The notes: generated by a model from the letters alone, not told the origin. A stretch of DNA of 64,000 bases from Planctomycetota bacterium (GCA_016220085.1 JACRIN010000083.1:48556-112555); one strand, 5' to 3'. Shown: positions 43,981 to 53,140, counted from the first letter of the stretch. Program-made: numbers and translations.

Positions 43981-44766
43981 TCACCGCGCGTCGGCCCAAG
44001 GCACGACGATCGGTCGGCCGTTCGCGAAGCGCCCGAAGAACAGGTGCGGGCCGTAGACCGGCTCGAGCACCTCGCGCGTCAACACGCGATCGACCGGACC
44101 CTCGGTGATCGTCCGGCCGGCTTGCATCACGATCGCGCGCGACGCGAACTGGCTCGCGAGATTGAGGTCGTGCGTCACGACCAGCGCCGAACGCCCGCCC
44201 GCGACCAGCTCCGCGATCGAGCGGAAGACCGCGAGCTGGTGCTCCGGGTCGAGCGAGTTCGTGGGCTCGTCGACCAGCAGCACGCCCGCTTCCTGCGCGA
44301 TCGCGCGGGCGACGAGCACGCGTTGGCGTTGGCCGCCGGAGAGCTCGCTCATCAACCGCGACTCGACGTCGCCGGCGTCGCAGCTCGACAGTGCCGCGCG
44401 CACCACCGCGCGATCGTGTGGCTTCGCGCTGCGCCAGCGTCCAAGGTGCGCGTAGCGCCCGCCGAGCACGAAGTCCTGCACGCGCACGTCCGGGAGCCGC
44501 GGCAAGAACTGCGGCACGACCGCGAGGCGACACGCGCGTTCGCGCGGCGGCAGCGCCACGACCTCCTCGCCGTCGACGACGACCGTGCCGGACTTCGGCA
44601 CGAGCAGTCCAGCAAGGCAACGCAGGAACGTGCTCTTGCCGGAGCCGTTCGGGCCGATCACGGCGACGAGTTCGCCGCGCGCGAGCTCGAGCGAAGCGCC
44701 TGCGAGCGCCGCAACCCCGTTCGAGTACTCGAACGCGACGTGCTCGGCGACCAGACGGTTCACCAT
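43981..44766 (-). CDS. btuD: BtuD-type ABC transporter ATPase (cobalamin)
   Basis: 261 residues from the ATG at 44766, overlapping the permease stop by 7 bp. Walker A is GPNGSGKST, the Q-loop VVPQFLPRL, the signature LSGGQRQRV, Walker B VLLVDEPTNSLD and the switch His VTHDLNLA. The overall pattern is that of the FecE/BtuD/HmuV ATPases of metal-chelate importers. B12 as substrate is inferred from the cobalamin riboswitch at the head of the operon rather than from the ATPase itself. It forms the energy subunit with the permease and binding protein encoded upstream. Confidence 0.88.
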   Translation of the reverse strand: MVNRLVAEHVAFEYSNGVAALAGASLELARGELVAVIGPNGSGKSTFLRCLAGLLVPKSGTVVVDGEEVVALPPRERACRLAVVPQFLPRLPDVRVQDFVLGGRYAHLGRWRSAKPHDRAVVRAALSSCDAGDVESRLMSELSGGQRQRVLVARAIAQEAGVLLVDEPTNSLDPEHQLAVFRSIAELVAGGRSALVVTHDLNLASQFASRAIVMQAGRTITEGPVDRVLTREVLEPVYGPHLFFGRFANGRPIVVPWADAR

Positions 44767-45830
44767 GCCGAGATCTCCTTGCGCTCGCGCACCAGCAGCA
44801 CGAGAAAGAACGGTCCGCCGATCAGCGCCATCACGACGCCGGGTTGCAACGCCGCGTCGCCGAGCAACCAGCGTTGCGCGAACTCCGCGCCGAGCAGGAA
44901 CACCGCGCCGCCAAGCATCGAGAGCCACAGCAGCACGCGGTGCGACGCACCGATCGCGAGCCGCACGAGGTGCGGCACGACCAGGCCGACGAACGCGATC
45001 TGACCGGCGACCGCGACCGCCGCCGCCGCGGACACCGCCGCCGCGAAGATCGCGAGCCACTTCAGCCGCTTGACGTCGACGCCGACCGATTGCGCGTCGG
45101 CCTCGCCGCCCTTCAGCAAGTCGAGCTCGACCGCGGTGAACGGGATGCACGCCGCCGCGAGCGCGAGCCCGCTGAACACGACGCCCGCGTGGTAGCCACT
45201 GCGGTCGTCGAGCGTGCCGAACGTCCACGCGAGGATCGCGCGGCTCACCTCCCAGTTCTCGAGCGTCAGCGATTGGATCGCCGCGAAGAGACCCGCGACG
45301 CACATGTTGACCGCGATGCCGGTCAAGAGCAGCGACGTCACCGACGTGCGCCCGCCGCCGCTCGACAGGTACACGACGAGCGCGGTGGTCCCGAACGCGC
45401 CCGCGAAGCCGAACAACGGGATCAAGTACGCGTTGCCGCCGAGCGACTCGAGCACGAGCCGCGGCGCGTAGCCTCCGACGATCAATACCGCGACCGCCGC
45501 GCCGAGCGCCGCGCCGCCGGTGACGCCGATCAGCGACGGCGACGCGAGCCCGTTTTGGAACAGTCCCTGGATGTAGCCGCCCGACAGCGCGAGCGCCGCG
45601 CCGACGCCGATCGTCACCAACGCGCGCCAGACGCGCAGCTCGAGGATCGTCTGACGGCTCGCGGTCTCCAGCGGCTCGCCCAGGCCGAGCAGCGCGATCA
45701 AGCCGCGCCACGCTTCGCCCGTCGAGAAGCGCACGGTCGTGCCGAAGCACAGCGAGCCGAAGAAGAGCGCGCCGAGCAGGACCACGAAGACGACGGCGCA
45801 CAGCCGGACGCGTCGCGCGTTGGAGCTCAC
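44760..45830 (-). CDS. btuC: BtuC-type ABC transporter permease (cobalamin)
   Basis: 356 residues from a GTG that overlaps the binding-protein stop as GTGA. It is a FecCD-family permease with about ten helices and the conserved pieces ELRVWRALVTIGVGAALALS, GYIQGLFQN and SLIGVTGGAALGA. SVGVDVKRLKW lies in the cytoplasmic coupling loop, and VAGQIAFVGLVVPHLVRL near the C-terminus. It forms the transmembrane channel for B12 uptake across the inner membrane. Starts further upstream in the same open frame are rejected because they lie inside the binding-protein gene. Confidence 0.88.
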   Translation of the reverse strand: MSSNARRVRLCAVVFVVLLGALFFGSLCFGTTVRFSTGEAWRGLIALLGLGEPLETASRQTILELRVWRALVTIGVGAALALSGGYIQGLFQNGLASPSLIGVTGGAALGAAVAVLIVGGYAPRLVLESLGGNAYLIPLFGFAGAFGTTALVVYLSSGGGRTSVTSLLLTGIAVNMCVAGLFAAIQSLTLENWEVSRAILAWTFGTLDDRSGYHAGVVFSGLALAAACIPFTAVELDLLKGGEADAQSVGVDVKRLKWLAIFAAAVSAAAAVAVAGQIAFVGLVVPHLVRLAIGASHRVLLWLSMLGGAVFLLGAEFAQRWLLGDAALQPGVVMALIGGPFFLVLLVRERKEISAW

Positions 45831-46852
45831 CGGCGCCCCGCCTCCGCCGTGCTCGCGAGCAGCAGATCGAGCTCGACCGAGAGCAGCTCGGCGGCGTGCA
45901 CGATCTCGTGCGACCCGGTCGCGAAGTGCCACGCCGGCAGCACGAGGATCCGTCGATCGCGCACCGCGCGCAGCCCCGCGAGCGTCGGCTCGCGCAGCAA
46001 GAGCGCCTCGGACGCTCCGCCTCGATCGCCCGCGCTGCTCGACGGCGTCGTCAACGGAGCGCCGACGACGATCACGTCGGGATCGAACTGGATCAACTCC
46101 TCGAACGACACGGTCAAGTGCCCGCGCCGGCCGGCCTCGGCGACGACGTTGGTCACGCCCGCGAGGCGCATGATCTCGCCGATCGTCGTGTGCGAGCCCG
46201 CGCTCCAGCCCTGCGAGCCGAAGTTCGAGTAGCACATCGCGCGCACGCCTTTGCGCGCCTCCGCGACTCGCTCGAGTGCCGCGACCCGACGATCGAGGTC
46301 CGCCACCAGCTCGTCGGCCTTCGCGGACTCGCCGAGCCGCTCGCCGACCGCGAGCAGCATCGCGCGCGCCTCGTCCCACGTCGCGACCTCCGTGAGCTGG
46401 AAGACGGGCACGCCGCCGCCCTGGAGTCGCTCGTGCGTGTCGCGGGACTGGTACGGGCACACGACCACCAGATCGGGCTCGAGCGCGAGCACCGGTTCCG
46501 CTTGGTACGCGAAAAAGCGCGGCGTCGCCGCCCAGCGCGGGTCGTCGGAGTGGAGGATCGAGTAGTCGATCGCTTGCTCGGGCACGCCGGCGATCCGCTC
46601 GGGCCCGACCAGCGCACAGACGAAGTCGACCGCGGTCGCGCTCGCCGGGACGATTCGCCGCGCGGACGCGAACGAGGTCGGAGTCGACGAGTCGGCGGGT
46701 CCAGGGGACTCGGGGGACCCCGCCGCCCCAGCGGACTCGATCGACCCGGGCGACCCGGTTGAGGCAGGAAGGGTCGGGGACGACGGCGAGCGCTCGCACG
46801 CGCCGAGCACCGCGAGACAGAGCGCGACCAACGCGCGCGGGACGGGGATCAT
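45827..46852 (-). CDS. btuF: BtuF-type cobalamin-binding lipoprotein
   Basis: 341 residues from the ATG at 46852 with AAGGAG upstream. The N-terminal signal ends in a lipobox (AVLGAC), then a Ser/Pro/Gly-rich linker of about 40 residues encoded by GC-rich repeats. A class III periplasmic binding fold follows: RIVPASATAVDFVCAL, EPDLVVVCPYQSRDT and a long connecting helix, then FDPDVIVVGAP. Ligand-contact aromatic residues cannot be assigned confidently. It captures B12 in the periplasm and delivers it to the permease. It is the first gene of the operon and directly downstream of the cobalamin riboswitch, which is the main evidence for ligand identity. Confidence 0.87.
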   Translation of the reverse strand: MIPVPRALVALCLAVLGACERSPSSPTLPASTGSPGSIESAGAAGSPESPGPADSSTPTSFASARRIVPASATAVDFVCALVGPERIAGVPEQAIDYSILHSDDPRWAATPRFFAYQAEPVLALEPDLVVVCPYQSRDTHERLQGGGVPVFQLTEVATWDEARAMLLAVGERLGESAKADELVADLDRRVAALERVAEARKGVRAMCYSNFGSQGWSAGSHTTIGEIMRLAGVTNVVAEAGRRGHLTVSFEELIQFDPDVIVVGAPLTTPSSSAGDRGGASEALLLREPTLAGLRAVRDRRILVLPAWHFATGSHEIVHAAELLSVELDLLLASTAEAGRR

Positions 46853-46884
46853 GGAGCTCCTTGCTTCCGAAGGCGGACGGCGCG

Positions 46885-47005
46885 CCGCGGCGTGGGCATT
46901 CCGACTCGCCGCCGACGACGCGCGTCGGACGGCTTACGGTTGCGGGCCAGTCCCGGAGTCTCACCGGGTTCCCCCACACCTCCCGGACGGGAGGGTCGCG
47001 GCGGG
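46885..47005 (-). ncRNA. cobalamin riboswitch of the btuFCD operon
   Basis: Reading the minus strand there is a hairpin CCTCCCGTCCGGGAGG, then GGGGGAACCCGGTGAGACTC and CGGGACTGGCCCGCAACCGT. This matches the conserved cobalamin-aptamer core (GGGAA..CCGGTG..A.TCCGG..CTG.CCCGCAAC.GTA) at 46931-46976. A later GAGTCGGAATGCCCACGCC at about 46890-46908 corresponds to the B12-box side. The aptamer ends about 35 bases before the btuF start; the intervening part includes the AAGGAG ribosome-binding site, so control is probably by occluding translation or by termination when B12 is plentiful. Confidence 0.88.
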
Positions 47006-47063
47006 GTTCAAGGAGAGGGATATCGGACCGGACGGGGCCTGTCAACGCCGCCGAGGGTGGCGG

Positions 47064-48515
47064 TCACTTCTGCGAGCCGAGCCAGGCGAGGAAACGCCCT
47101 TCGAGGCTCGCCACCGACTCCTCCTTCGCGGAATAAGGCTGTCCGTAGATCTGCTGCACGACGCTTTCGAAGTCTGCGCCGTCGGGCTTCGCGATCAGCG
47201 CCGATAACAGCTCCGCGAAGAGCTTCTCCGACGCCTTCTTGCCGCCCTTCGCCGCGCCCTCGGTCGACAGCCAGTGCAGGAAGCACCCCTTGTACGCGCG
47301 GAAGAACTCGGAGTAGTCCTGGAGGAACTCCGACGTCGGGGCTTCCTTGCCGTCGCTTGCGCTGCCGAGGAACGGAGCACGGACGTAGAAGTGCTTGGTC
47401 GTGTCGTCGCTCGTCAGCTCGAAGAACGCGAGCTTGCTGTCGCCCTTCGAGCCGTCGCGCGCGCCGGCCTTCTGCGCCTCGCGCAGCACCTTGACGAAGT
47501 GGTCGGCGCCGAGCGTCGCGCGCCACAGGCTGTCGGCCGAGTTCTTCGGCAGGAAACCGCCTTGCGACGGAGCGCCGGGGATGAACACCGAACGCGCGAA
47601 CGTCGTCTTGCCGCGCGTCGCCGTGCCCGTGCGAGCGTTGTTTTGGCCGTAGAGCTCGACTACGACCTCGATCGCCGCGCCGGACTCGAACGCGGGGTCG
47701 AGCGCGTCGCCGTAGTAGAACCAGAGCAGCGAGTGCATGCCGCGCTGCGCGACGTACTCGACCATTCCGGTCTTCTCGCGATCGTTCATCGAGTAGCCAG
47801 CGGACAGGTCGTCCGGCGAGACCTTCCCCGGCGCGTAGACGAGCGGCAGCACCTGGCGGTCGCGCCAAAACATGTCCGCCCACGCGGGCATGCCATCGAC
47901 CCAGAACGAGCCGCGCGCGCTCTCGTCGAACCAGCCGATGAACGCGCCGAGCTCGACGAACTGGCGGCGCGACGGCGTGAAGACGATCTGGATCGGCTCG
48001 GTGCGCGCGACCGCCGCACCGAGCGCGTCGCCCGAACGCGCCGCGACGCCGACCTTCCGTGCGAGTTCGACCATGTCCTGCTTCAGGCCGAGCACCAACG
48101 GCAGCGGTCCCGGGATCTCTGCCCCCTCCGCGCTCCACGCCGGCGGGTGCGCGCCCGCGACCGCCTTGCGGAACGTCGTCAGGTCCTTGCGCAACGCCGC
48201 TTCGGCGGGATTGCCGGCGCCCGCCCAGTCGAGCCAACGAACTTGGAGATCGAGCAGCGCGAGCGAGACGTCCTGGAGCTCCTTGACCCGCACCTTCTCT
48301 GGCATGTCCGACTTCGGATAGCGCACGTCGAGCACGCCGAGCTCGGCGTGGACGTAGTGCTGGTCGAGCACCTGCGCGAAGTCGACGTCCGCTTGGGCCT
48401 TGCCCTCGAGTCCGTGCGCCTTCTTGTAGGTCTCGGCGAGCGCGGCGAAGTCGTGGTCGGCGGCGTTCGGGTGCGTGCAGAGTACGAAAGCGAGCGCGAT
48501 GAGAGCGTGCAGCAT
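47064..48515 (-). CDS. secreted protein of unknown function
   Basis: 483 residues from an ATG. A short signal peptide (MLHALIALAFVLCTHPNAA) would export it. The rest is soluble, alpha/beta, with aromatic clusters (GAFIGWFDESARGSFWVDG, HSLLWFYYGDAL) but no catalytic motif that I recognise. The general form, with a KKAHGLEGKA stretch early and a long C-terminal helical part, resembles uncharacterised planctomycete-type exported proteins. It is a single-gene unit: its stop lies about 60 bases before the cobalamin riboswitch transcribed in the same direction, and OsmC lies upstream 142 bp away. Confidence 0.6.
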   Translation of the reverse strand: MLHALIALAFVLCTHPNAADHDFAALAETYKKAHGLEGKAQADVDFAQVLDQHYVHAELGVLDVRYPKSDMPEKVRVKELQDVSLALLDLQVRWLDWAGAGNPAEAALRKDLTTFRKAVAGAHPPAWSAEGAEIPGPLPLVLGLKQDMVELARKVGVAARSGDALGAAVARTEPIQIVFTPSRRQFVELGAFIGWFDESARGSFWVDGMPAWADMFWRDRQVLPLVYAPGKVSPDDLSAGYSMNDREKTGMVEYVAQRGMHSLLWFYYGDALDPAFESGAAIEVVVELYGQNNARTGTATRGKTTFARSVFIPGAPSQGGFLPKNSADSLWRATLGADHFVKVLREAQKAGARDGSKGDSKLAFFELTSDDTTKHFYVRAPFLGSASDGKEAPTSEFLQDYSEFFRAYKGCFLHWLSTEGAAKGGKKASEKLFAELLSALIAKPDGADFESVVQQIYGQPYSAKEESVASLEGRFLAWLGSQK

Positions 48516-48657
48516 GGTTGCGTCGGGAATCCGCCGCCTGCCCGGCGCGGAAGCCTCCTCTAACCGTCTAGACGCCGCAGGGGACCGCCGGCTTCTGCAA
48601 ACTTCCTGGAAATTTCGCCGGCGGCCCGACGCGGGAACCGCGCGTCCGAAGCGTCGC

Positions 48658-49080
48658 TCAGGCTCCGACCGCGGCGCCCCACTCGAAGCGCAACGGGATC
48701 TCGATCGCGTGATCGAGGCTCTGGTGGACCGGGCACGTCAGCGCCGCCTTCTCGAGCGCCGCGCGCGCCGCCGGCTCGAACTCGCCGGGGACGCGGATGA
48801 CGACCTCGAGTTTGCCGATGCGCCGCACGGGCTGCGAGACCATGTGCTTCTCCACGCTGACGCGCGTGCCGCGCAGGTCCCAGCCGTGGCGCTCGGCGAC
48901 GATGCCCATGATCGTCAGCATGCACGCGCCGAGCGCGGTCGCGCAGAGATCGGTCGGCGAGAAGCTCTCGCCCTTGCCCTGGTTGTCGACGGGCGCGTCG
49001 GTGACGAGCTCGACGCCGGACGGACCATGGACCGCGCGACAGCGCAGCCCGCCTTCATAGCGCACCTCGATGTGGACCAT
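48658..49080 (-). CDS. OsmC/YhfA-family thiol peroxidase-like protein
   Basis: 140 residues, a typical OsmC length. The first catalytic-type Cys lies in FSPTDLCATALGAC and the second in ALTCPVHQSL, the two-Cys arrangement of OsmC/Ohr proteins. These reduce organic hydroperoxides or, in the YhfA branch, have unknown thiol chemistry. The first region lacks the longer N-terminal strand pair of Ohr, favouring the YhfA/OsmC-like subgroup. It starts with ATG 9 bp after the stop of the amidohydrolase gene, so the two are probably cotranscribed. Confidence 0.9.
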   Translation of the reverse strand: MVHIEVRYEGGLRCRAVHGPSGVELVTDAPVDNQGKGESFSPTDLCATALGACMLTIMGIVAERHGWDLRGTRVSVEKHMVSQPVRRIGKLEVVIRVPGEFEPAARAALEKAALTCPVHQSLDHAIEIPLRFEWGAAVGA

Positions 49081-49089
49081 CCCCGAACC

Positions 49090-50793
49090 CTAGCGGTCCG
49101 CGCAGCCCGACTCCAGCGCGCCGAAGACGCGCTCGCCGCCGACCACCGTCGCGAGGACGCGCGTCGCGCGCAGCGCCCGCGGGGTCGCGGTCAGCGGATC
49201 GACGTCGAGCACGACGAAGTCCGCGAGAAAGCCGGGCTCGAGCTTCCCGAGCTCGTGCTCGCGATGCACCGCGTACGCCGCGCCGCGCGTGAAGGCGTCG
49301 AGCGCTTCGCCGCGCGAGAGCTTCTGGTCCGCGAGCCAGCCGCCGACGGGCTCGCCGCGCGCGTCGGTGCGCGTGATCGCCGCGTAGAGTCCCTCGAACG
49401 GATTCGGACTCTCGACGGGGAAGTCGCTGCCGAACGCGAGCGGCGTGCGCGCGCCGGGCAAGCGCCGCCACGCGTACGCGCCGGCGAGACGCGACGCGCC
49501 GATCCGCTCTTCCGCCCACGGCATGTCGCTGGTCGCGTGCGTCGGCTGCATCGAAGGGATCGCGCCGAGCGCCTCGAAGCGCGCCCAGTCGGCGGACGAG
49601 ACGATCTGCGCATGCTCGACGCGCGGACGCAGCCGGACGAGCTCCGGCCGCCGCGCTTCGACGTCGGCGAACGCGTCGAGCACCGCGCGATTGCCGTGAT
49701 CGCCGATCGCGTGGACCGCGGGCTGCAGGCCGGCGTCGACGCAGCGCAGCACGAGCTCGCGGAGGCGCTCCTCGGGGATCAAGAGGTGACCGCGCTGCCC
49801 GGGCGCGTCGGAATAGTCCTCGAGCAACGCCGCGCCGCGCGAACCGAGCGCGCCGTCGATCATCAGCTTCGCTCCGACGAGCTCGTTCGCGCGCGCCGAG
49901 GTCGCGTTGCGCCGCGGCGTCGACGCGGCCTCCAGTCCCGCGTTTCCCCACACGTAGACGAACGCGCGCAACGCGAGCGGCGTGCTGACGAAGCGCGCGG
50001 CGAGCTCGGGCGACACGCCCATGTCGTGCACCGACGTCAGGCCTTGCGCGACCAGCGCGTTCGCCGCGCGCTCGACGCGCGCCCACTGCTCGTCCTGCGT
50101 CGGCGCCGGGATCACGCGCTCGACGAGCCCGGTCGCGGTGTCGATCAAGACGCCCGTCGCGTGTCCGTCGCCGTCGACGAGCACCTCGCCGCCTTGCAGC
50201 CGGTCGCGACCGCGCACGTCGCCGTCGAGCCCGGCGAGCGCGAGCGCGCGTGCGTTGACGAACGCCGCGTGCCCGTCGACGCGCTCGAGCAAGACCGGAT
50301 GCCGCGGCGTCGCCGCGCTCAGCGCGGCGTGCTGCGGGACCGCTTTGGACTGCCACAGGTTCGGGTCCCAGCCGCGACCGCGCACCCACCCGCCCTCGGG
50401 CACCGTCGCCGTTCGCGCGACGACGCGTGCGATCACCTCGTCGAGGCTCGCCGCGCCGCGCAGATCGACGATGTCGAGCGTGTCACCGTAGCCTTGGAGG
50501 TGTCCATGCGCGTCGTGCAGGCCGGGGACGACGACGCGACCGCCGAGGTCGACGTGCTCGACGTCGAGTCCTTTCGCGGCGTCGACCAGCTCGGCGTGCG
50601 TGCCGATCGCGACCACGCGGCCATCCCGGACCAGCAACGCGTCGACCGTGCACCAGTCCGGCGCGCCGACGCGGATCGTCGCGTGCTCGTAGAGCGTCGC
50701 CCGCGGCCGCGGCGCGACGCTCGGCGAGCGCTCCGGACCGGAGCACGCGGAAATCAGGACGAGTACGGAGAGCGGCAGGATCGCGTGGTTCAT
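49090..50793 (-). CDS. YtcJ-like amidohydrolase lipoprotein
   Basis: 567 residues. A signal ending VLISACSG carries a lipobox Cys at residue 17. The amidohydrolase core follows the YtcJ/'amidohydrolase 3' pattern: an early metal-binding H-x-H in GLHDAHGHLQGYG, VRGRGWDPNLW, DGHAAFVNARAL, and a late conserved stretch FGSDFPVESPNPFEGLYAAI with the catalytic Asp. It hydrolyses C-N bonds of an unknown amide or hydantoin-like substrate, here probably in the periplasm or at the membrane surface because of lipidation. It is divergent from an SDR gene, with only 53 bp between the starts. Confidence 0.88.
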   Translation of the reverse strand: MNHAILPLSVLVLISACSGPERSPSVAPRPRATLYEHATIRVGAPDWCTVDALLVRDGRVVAIGTHAELVDAAKGLDVEHVDLGGRVVVPGLHDAHGHLQGYGDTLDIVDLRGAASLDEVIARVVARTATVPEGGWVRGRGWDPNLWQSKAVPQHAALSAATPRHPVLLERVDGHAAFVNARALALAGLDGDVRGRDRLQGGEVLVDGDGHATGVLIDTATGLVERVIPAPTQDEQWARVERAANALVAQGLTSVHDMGVSPELAARFVSTPLALRAFVYVWGNAGLEAASTPRRNATSARANELVGAKLMIDGALGSRGAALLEDYSDAPGQRGHLLIPEERLRELVLRCVDAGLQPAVHAIGDHGNRAVLDAFADVEARRPELVRLRPRVEHAQIVSSADWARFEALGAIPSMQPTHATSDMPWAEERIGASRLAGAYAWRRLPGARTPLAFGSDFPVESPNPFEGLYAAITRTDARGEPVGGWLADQKLSRGEALDAFTRGAAYAVHREHELGKLEPGFLADFVVLDVDPLTATPRALRATRVLATVVGGERVFGALESGCADR

Positions 50794-50834
50794 CGGCGGC
50801 GTACGCGAGCCCTTCGTTTCGGCCGCGCGGCGCC

Positions 50835-50840
50835 TACACT
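50835..50840 (+). promoter_or_regulatory. candidate -10 element very close to the SDR start
   Basis: TACACT ends 6 bases before the ATG at 50847. If used, transcription would begin at or within a base or two of the start codon, giving a leaderless message. No good -35 box is seen. Confidence 0.3.
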
Positions 50841-50846
50841 ACCGCG

Positions 50847-51605
50847 ATGCAACGACTCCAAGCACGCACGTTCCTGGTCACCGGCGCGACCGCGGGCATC
50901 GGCGAAGCGACCGCGCGCGCTCTCGCCGCCGAAGGCGCTCGCGTGGTGCTCGCGGCGCGGCGCAAGGACCGCCTGGCGGCGCTCGCGAAGGAGCTTCCGG
51001 GCTCGCTGGCACTCGAGCTCGACGTGCGCGACTCCGCGGCGTGCGAGCGAGCGCTCGGCGGACTCGCGCTCGCCGGAGTCGCGCTCGATGGCGCGGTGAT
51101 CAACGCGGGCCTCGGTCGCGGGCTCGGCTCGATCACCGAAGGCAACGTCGACGAGTGGAACGAGATGCTCGACACCAACGTCAAGGGCGTGCTCCACACG
51201 TTGCACGCGATCCTGCCGGGCTTCCTCGCGCGCGGCAAAGGCGACCTCGTGCTGCTCGGCAGCGTCGCCGGTCGTCAGGTCTATCCCGGCGGCAACGTCT
51301 ACTGCGCCAGCAAGCACGCGGTGCGCGCGATCTACGAGTCGCTGCGCGTCGACCTCGCCGGCAAGAACGTGCGCGTGACGACCGTCGATCCGGGCATGGT
51401 GCTCACCGACTTCTCGATCACTCGTTTCCGCGGTGATCGCGAGCGCGCGGCGAAGGTCTACGAGGGCATGACGCCGCTCGCGCCGTCCGACGTCGCCGAC
51501 GCGATCCTCTACGCGCTCACGCGCCCGCCGCACGTCAACGTCGGCGAGATCGTGCTCTGGCCGACCGACCAAGCGAGCACGACTTCGGTGACGCGCCGCC
51601 AATGA
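50847..51605 (+). CDS. short-chain dehydrogenase/reductase (YdfG-like)
   Basis: 252 residues. The NAD(P)-binding T-G-x-x-x-G-I-G is in FLVTGATAGIGEATARAL, NAG follows in AVINAGLGRG, and the catalytic Tyr-x-x-x-Lys is in VYCASKHAV. The Arg-Arg after the second strand (VLAARRKDRL) suggests NADP preference. C-terminal VDPGMVLTDFS and ALTRPPHVNVGEIVLWPT are typical of the 3-hydroxy acid dehydrogenase YdfG group. The substrate is not determinable. The ATG at 50847 lies just behind a TACACT element; longer in-frame extensions run back through the antisense strand of the amidohydrolase gene and are rejected. Confidence 0.9.
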   Translation: MQRLQARTFLVTGATAGIGEATARALAAEGARVVLAARRKDRLAALAKELPGSLALELDVRDSAACERALGGLALAGVALDGAVINAGLGRGLGSITEGNVDEWNEMLDTNVKGVLHTLHAILPGFLARGKGDLVLLGSVAGRQVYPGGNVYCASKHAVRAIYESLRVDLAGKNVRVTTVDPGMVLTDFSITRFRGDRERAAKVYEGMTPLAPSDVADAILYALTRPPHVNVGEIVLWPTDQASTTSVTRRQ

Positions 51606-51607
51606 GC

Positions 51608-51643
51608 GCGTCGCGCGCCCGGCCTTCGCCGAACGCGCGACGC
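51608..51643. terminator. bidirectional hairpin between convergent genes
   Basis: A 10-bp perfect stem (GCGTCGCGCG at 51608-51617 with CGCGCGACGC at 51634-51643) between the SDR stop and the secreted-protein stop, with only weak T-runs. Probably a shared terminator. Confidence 0.5.
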
Positions 51644-51659
51644 CTTCACACTGCCTGAG

Positions 51660-52973
51660 TCACGGGAAAATCGTCGAGTAGAGAGCGTTGGTCAGGTTGG
51701 TCGCGCTCGCGCTCTGCGGATCGCGCGTCCACGCCTGCAGCAACAGCAGGTTGCCGACCGTCAGACCGGGATCGGTCGAGCCGGCCATGTACGTGTTGAA
51801 GTCCGTGGTCATCACGCCGGTCGTCGGATCGGTGCCGCACGCACCGCCGGTGACGCCGGTGTTCTGAACCGGCAATCGCTTGATCGGATTCTTCACGCAG
51901 AGCCACCCGCCTTGGAACGGCAGGGCCTGCACGCCCGCATTGCTGTAGAAGAAGATGCCGCTCTTCGCCGGCCGCAGACCGCTCGCGTGGAGTTGGAAGC
52001 CCGCGCCCGCCGACTTCGACGGACCGCCGAAGCAGCTCAGCACCGGCGTGCAGCCCGCGCTCGTGACCTTCGAGGTGCAGTACGCCGTGACCGCGGGGTC
52101 GCACGCGCCGCCGACGTTCGCGTCGATGCGCGTGTAGAAGCCGGCGTACCCGAACGGTGCGAGCGAGTAGCAGCCGGTCGTCACCGCCATCGCCGGCGCG
52201 GAGGTCGCGCACGCAGGCGGAGTTCCGCCGACCGCGACGCCGTCGACGTTCGCCCAGAAGCGATCCGCGTTGCCGAGACCGGTCGCGCAAGCCGCCGCCG
52301 GCGCGCAGAACGTCCCGGTGCCGGTTCCGCCGCTCGCCGAGCCGGCGAGGATCGGTCCGGCGAGCAAACCGCCGGTCTCCGCCGACGTGTTGTTGTTGCG
52401 GAACGAGACGTGGAAGCTGTCGTCTTCCGCCGGGCCGCCGGAGATGCAGCCGCTCGCCGTGAAGCCGACGATCCAGCACGCTTGCTGACCCGCGACGGTC
52501 GAACCGGGCAGCGGGAAGGAAGCGGCGGAACTGTCGAACTTCCAGCGCGGCGCTTGGCCGGCGTACGCGGTGTTCGTTTCGCAGAGCGCGAGCTCGCGCG
52601 TGCCGTAGAGCGCGAAGTCGAGGTCGACGGTGCCGGTCGCGGCGCCGGTGCAGTACGCGACCTCGACGAGCGCGAGGTCGTACAGGTTGCGAGTCGACGC
52701 GCACGTCGGATCGGCGCTCGGGATGCGACCTTCGTCGAACACGGTCACGCACGGGCCGAACGGCACGTAGTAGTTCGAGTTGCAGTCGTTCCTGTAGATC
52801 GTCTGCGTCGACTTGGCGCCGGCGGTCGGAGTCGACGGCAGGAAGCGGCCGGTCGACAAGTCGTAGACGCCTGCGAACTTGGGCTCAGCTCGGATCGGGT
52901 AGACGGACTGCGCGAGCGCTTGCGTCGAACAGACGCCGAGAGCGAGGCCGAGCAACGCGGAATGGAATCTCAT
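51660..52973 (-). CDS. secreted protein with repeated beta-rich, Cys-containing segments
   Basis: 437 residues. It has a good signal peptide (MRFHSALLGLALGVCSTQALA) and an AAGGAG-type ribosome-binding site just upstream. The mature chain is Thr/Ala/Gly-rich with about 15 cysteines, suggesting several disulfides, and short beta segments (SVYPIRAEPKFAGVYDLSTG). The C-terminal 100 residues (GFQLHASGLRPAKSGIFFY; then LPFQGGWLCVKNPIKRLPV) strongly resemble the C-terminal module of exported proteins common in some deep planctomycetes, which I know only as an uncharacterised family. No catalytic motif is seen. It is convergent with the SDR gene. Confidence 0.65.
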   Translation of the reverse strand: MRFHSALLGLALGVCSTQALAQSVYPIRAEPKFAGVYDLSTGRFLPSTPTAGAKSTQTIYRNDCNSNYYVPFGPCVTVFDEGRIPSADPTCASTRNLYDLALVEVAYCTGAATGTVDLDFALYGTRELALCETNTAYAGQAPRWKFDSSAASFPLPGSTVAGQQACWIVGFTASGCISGGPAEDDSFHVSFRNNNTSAETGGLLAGPILAGSASGGTGTGTFCAPAAACATGLGNADRFWANVDGVAVGGTPPACATSAPAMAVTTGCYSLAPFGYAGFYTRIDANVGGACDPAVTAYCTSKVTSAGCTPVLSCFGGPSKSAGAGFQLHASGLRPAKSGIFFYSNAGVQALPFQGGWLCVKNPIKRLPVQNTGVTGGACGTDPTTGVMTTDFNTYMAGSTDPGLTVGNLLLLQAWTRDPQSASATNLTNALYSTIFP

Positions 52974-53140
52974 CGGAAAGTCTCCTTCGGGAACTTGGAG
53001 GGGTGTGATCCGTCGGAAGTTCGGAGGGGCATGATTCCTTGACGGAACGAACGCGCGTTCAAGTTCCGTTCAGCAACGACGCTTCACCTCTCGATCGACC
53101 GACATCGAACACTCGCATCGCGCATCGCGCGAAGCCGCAC

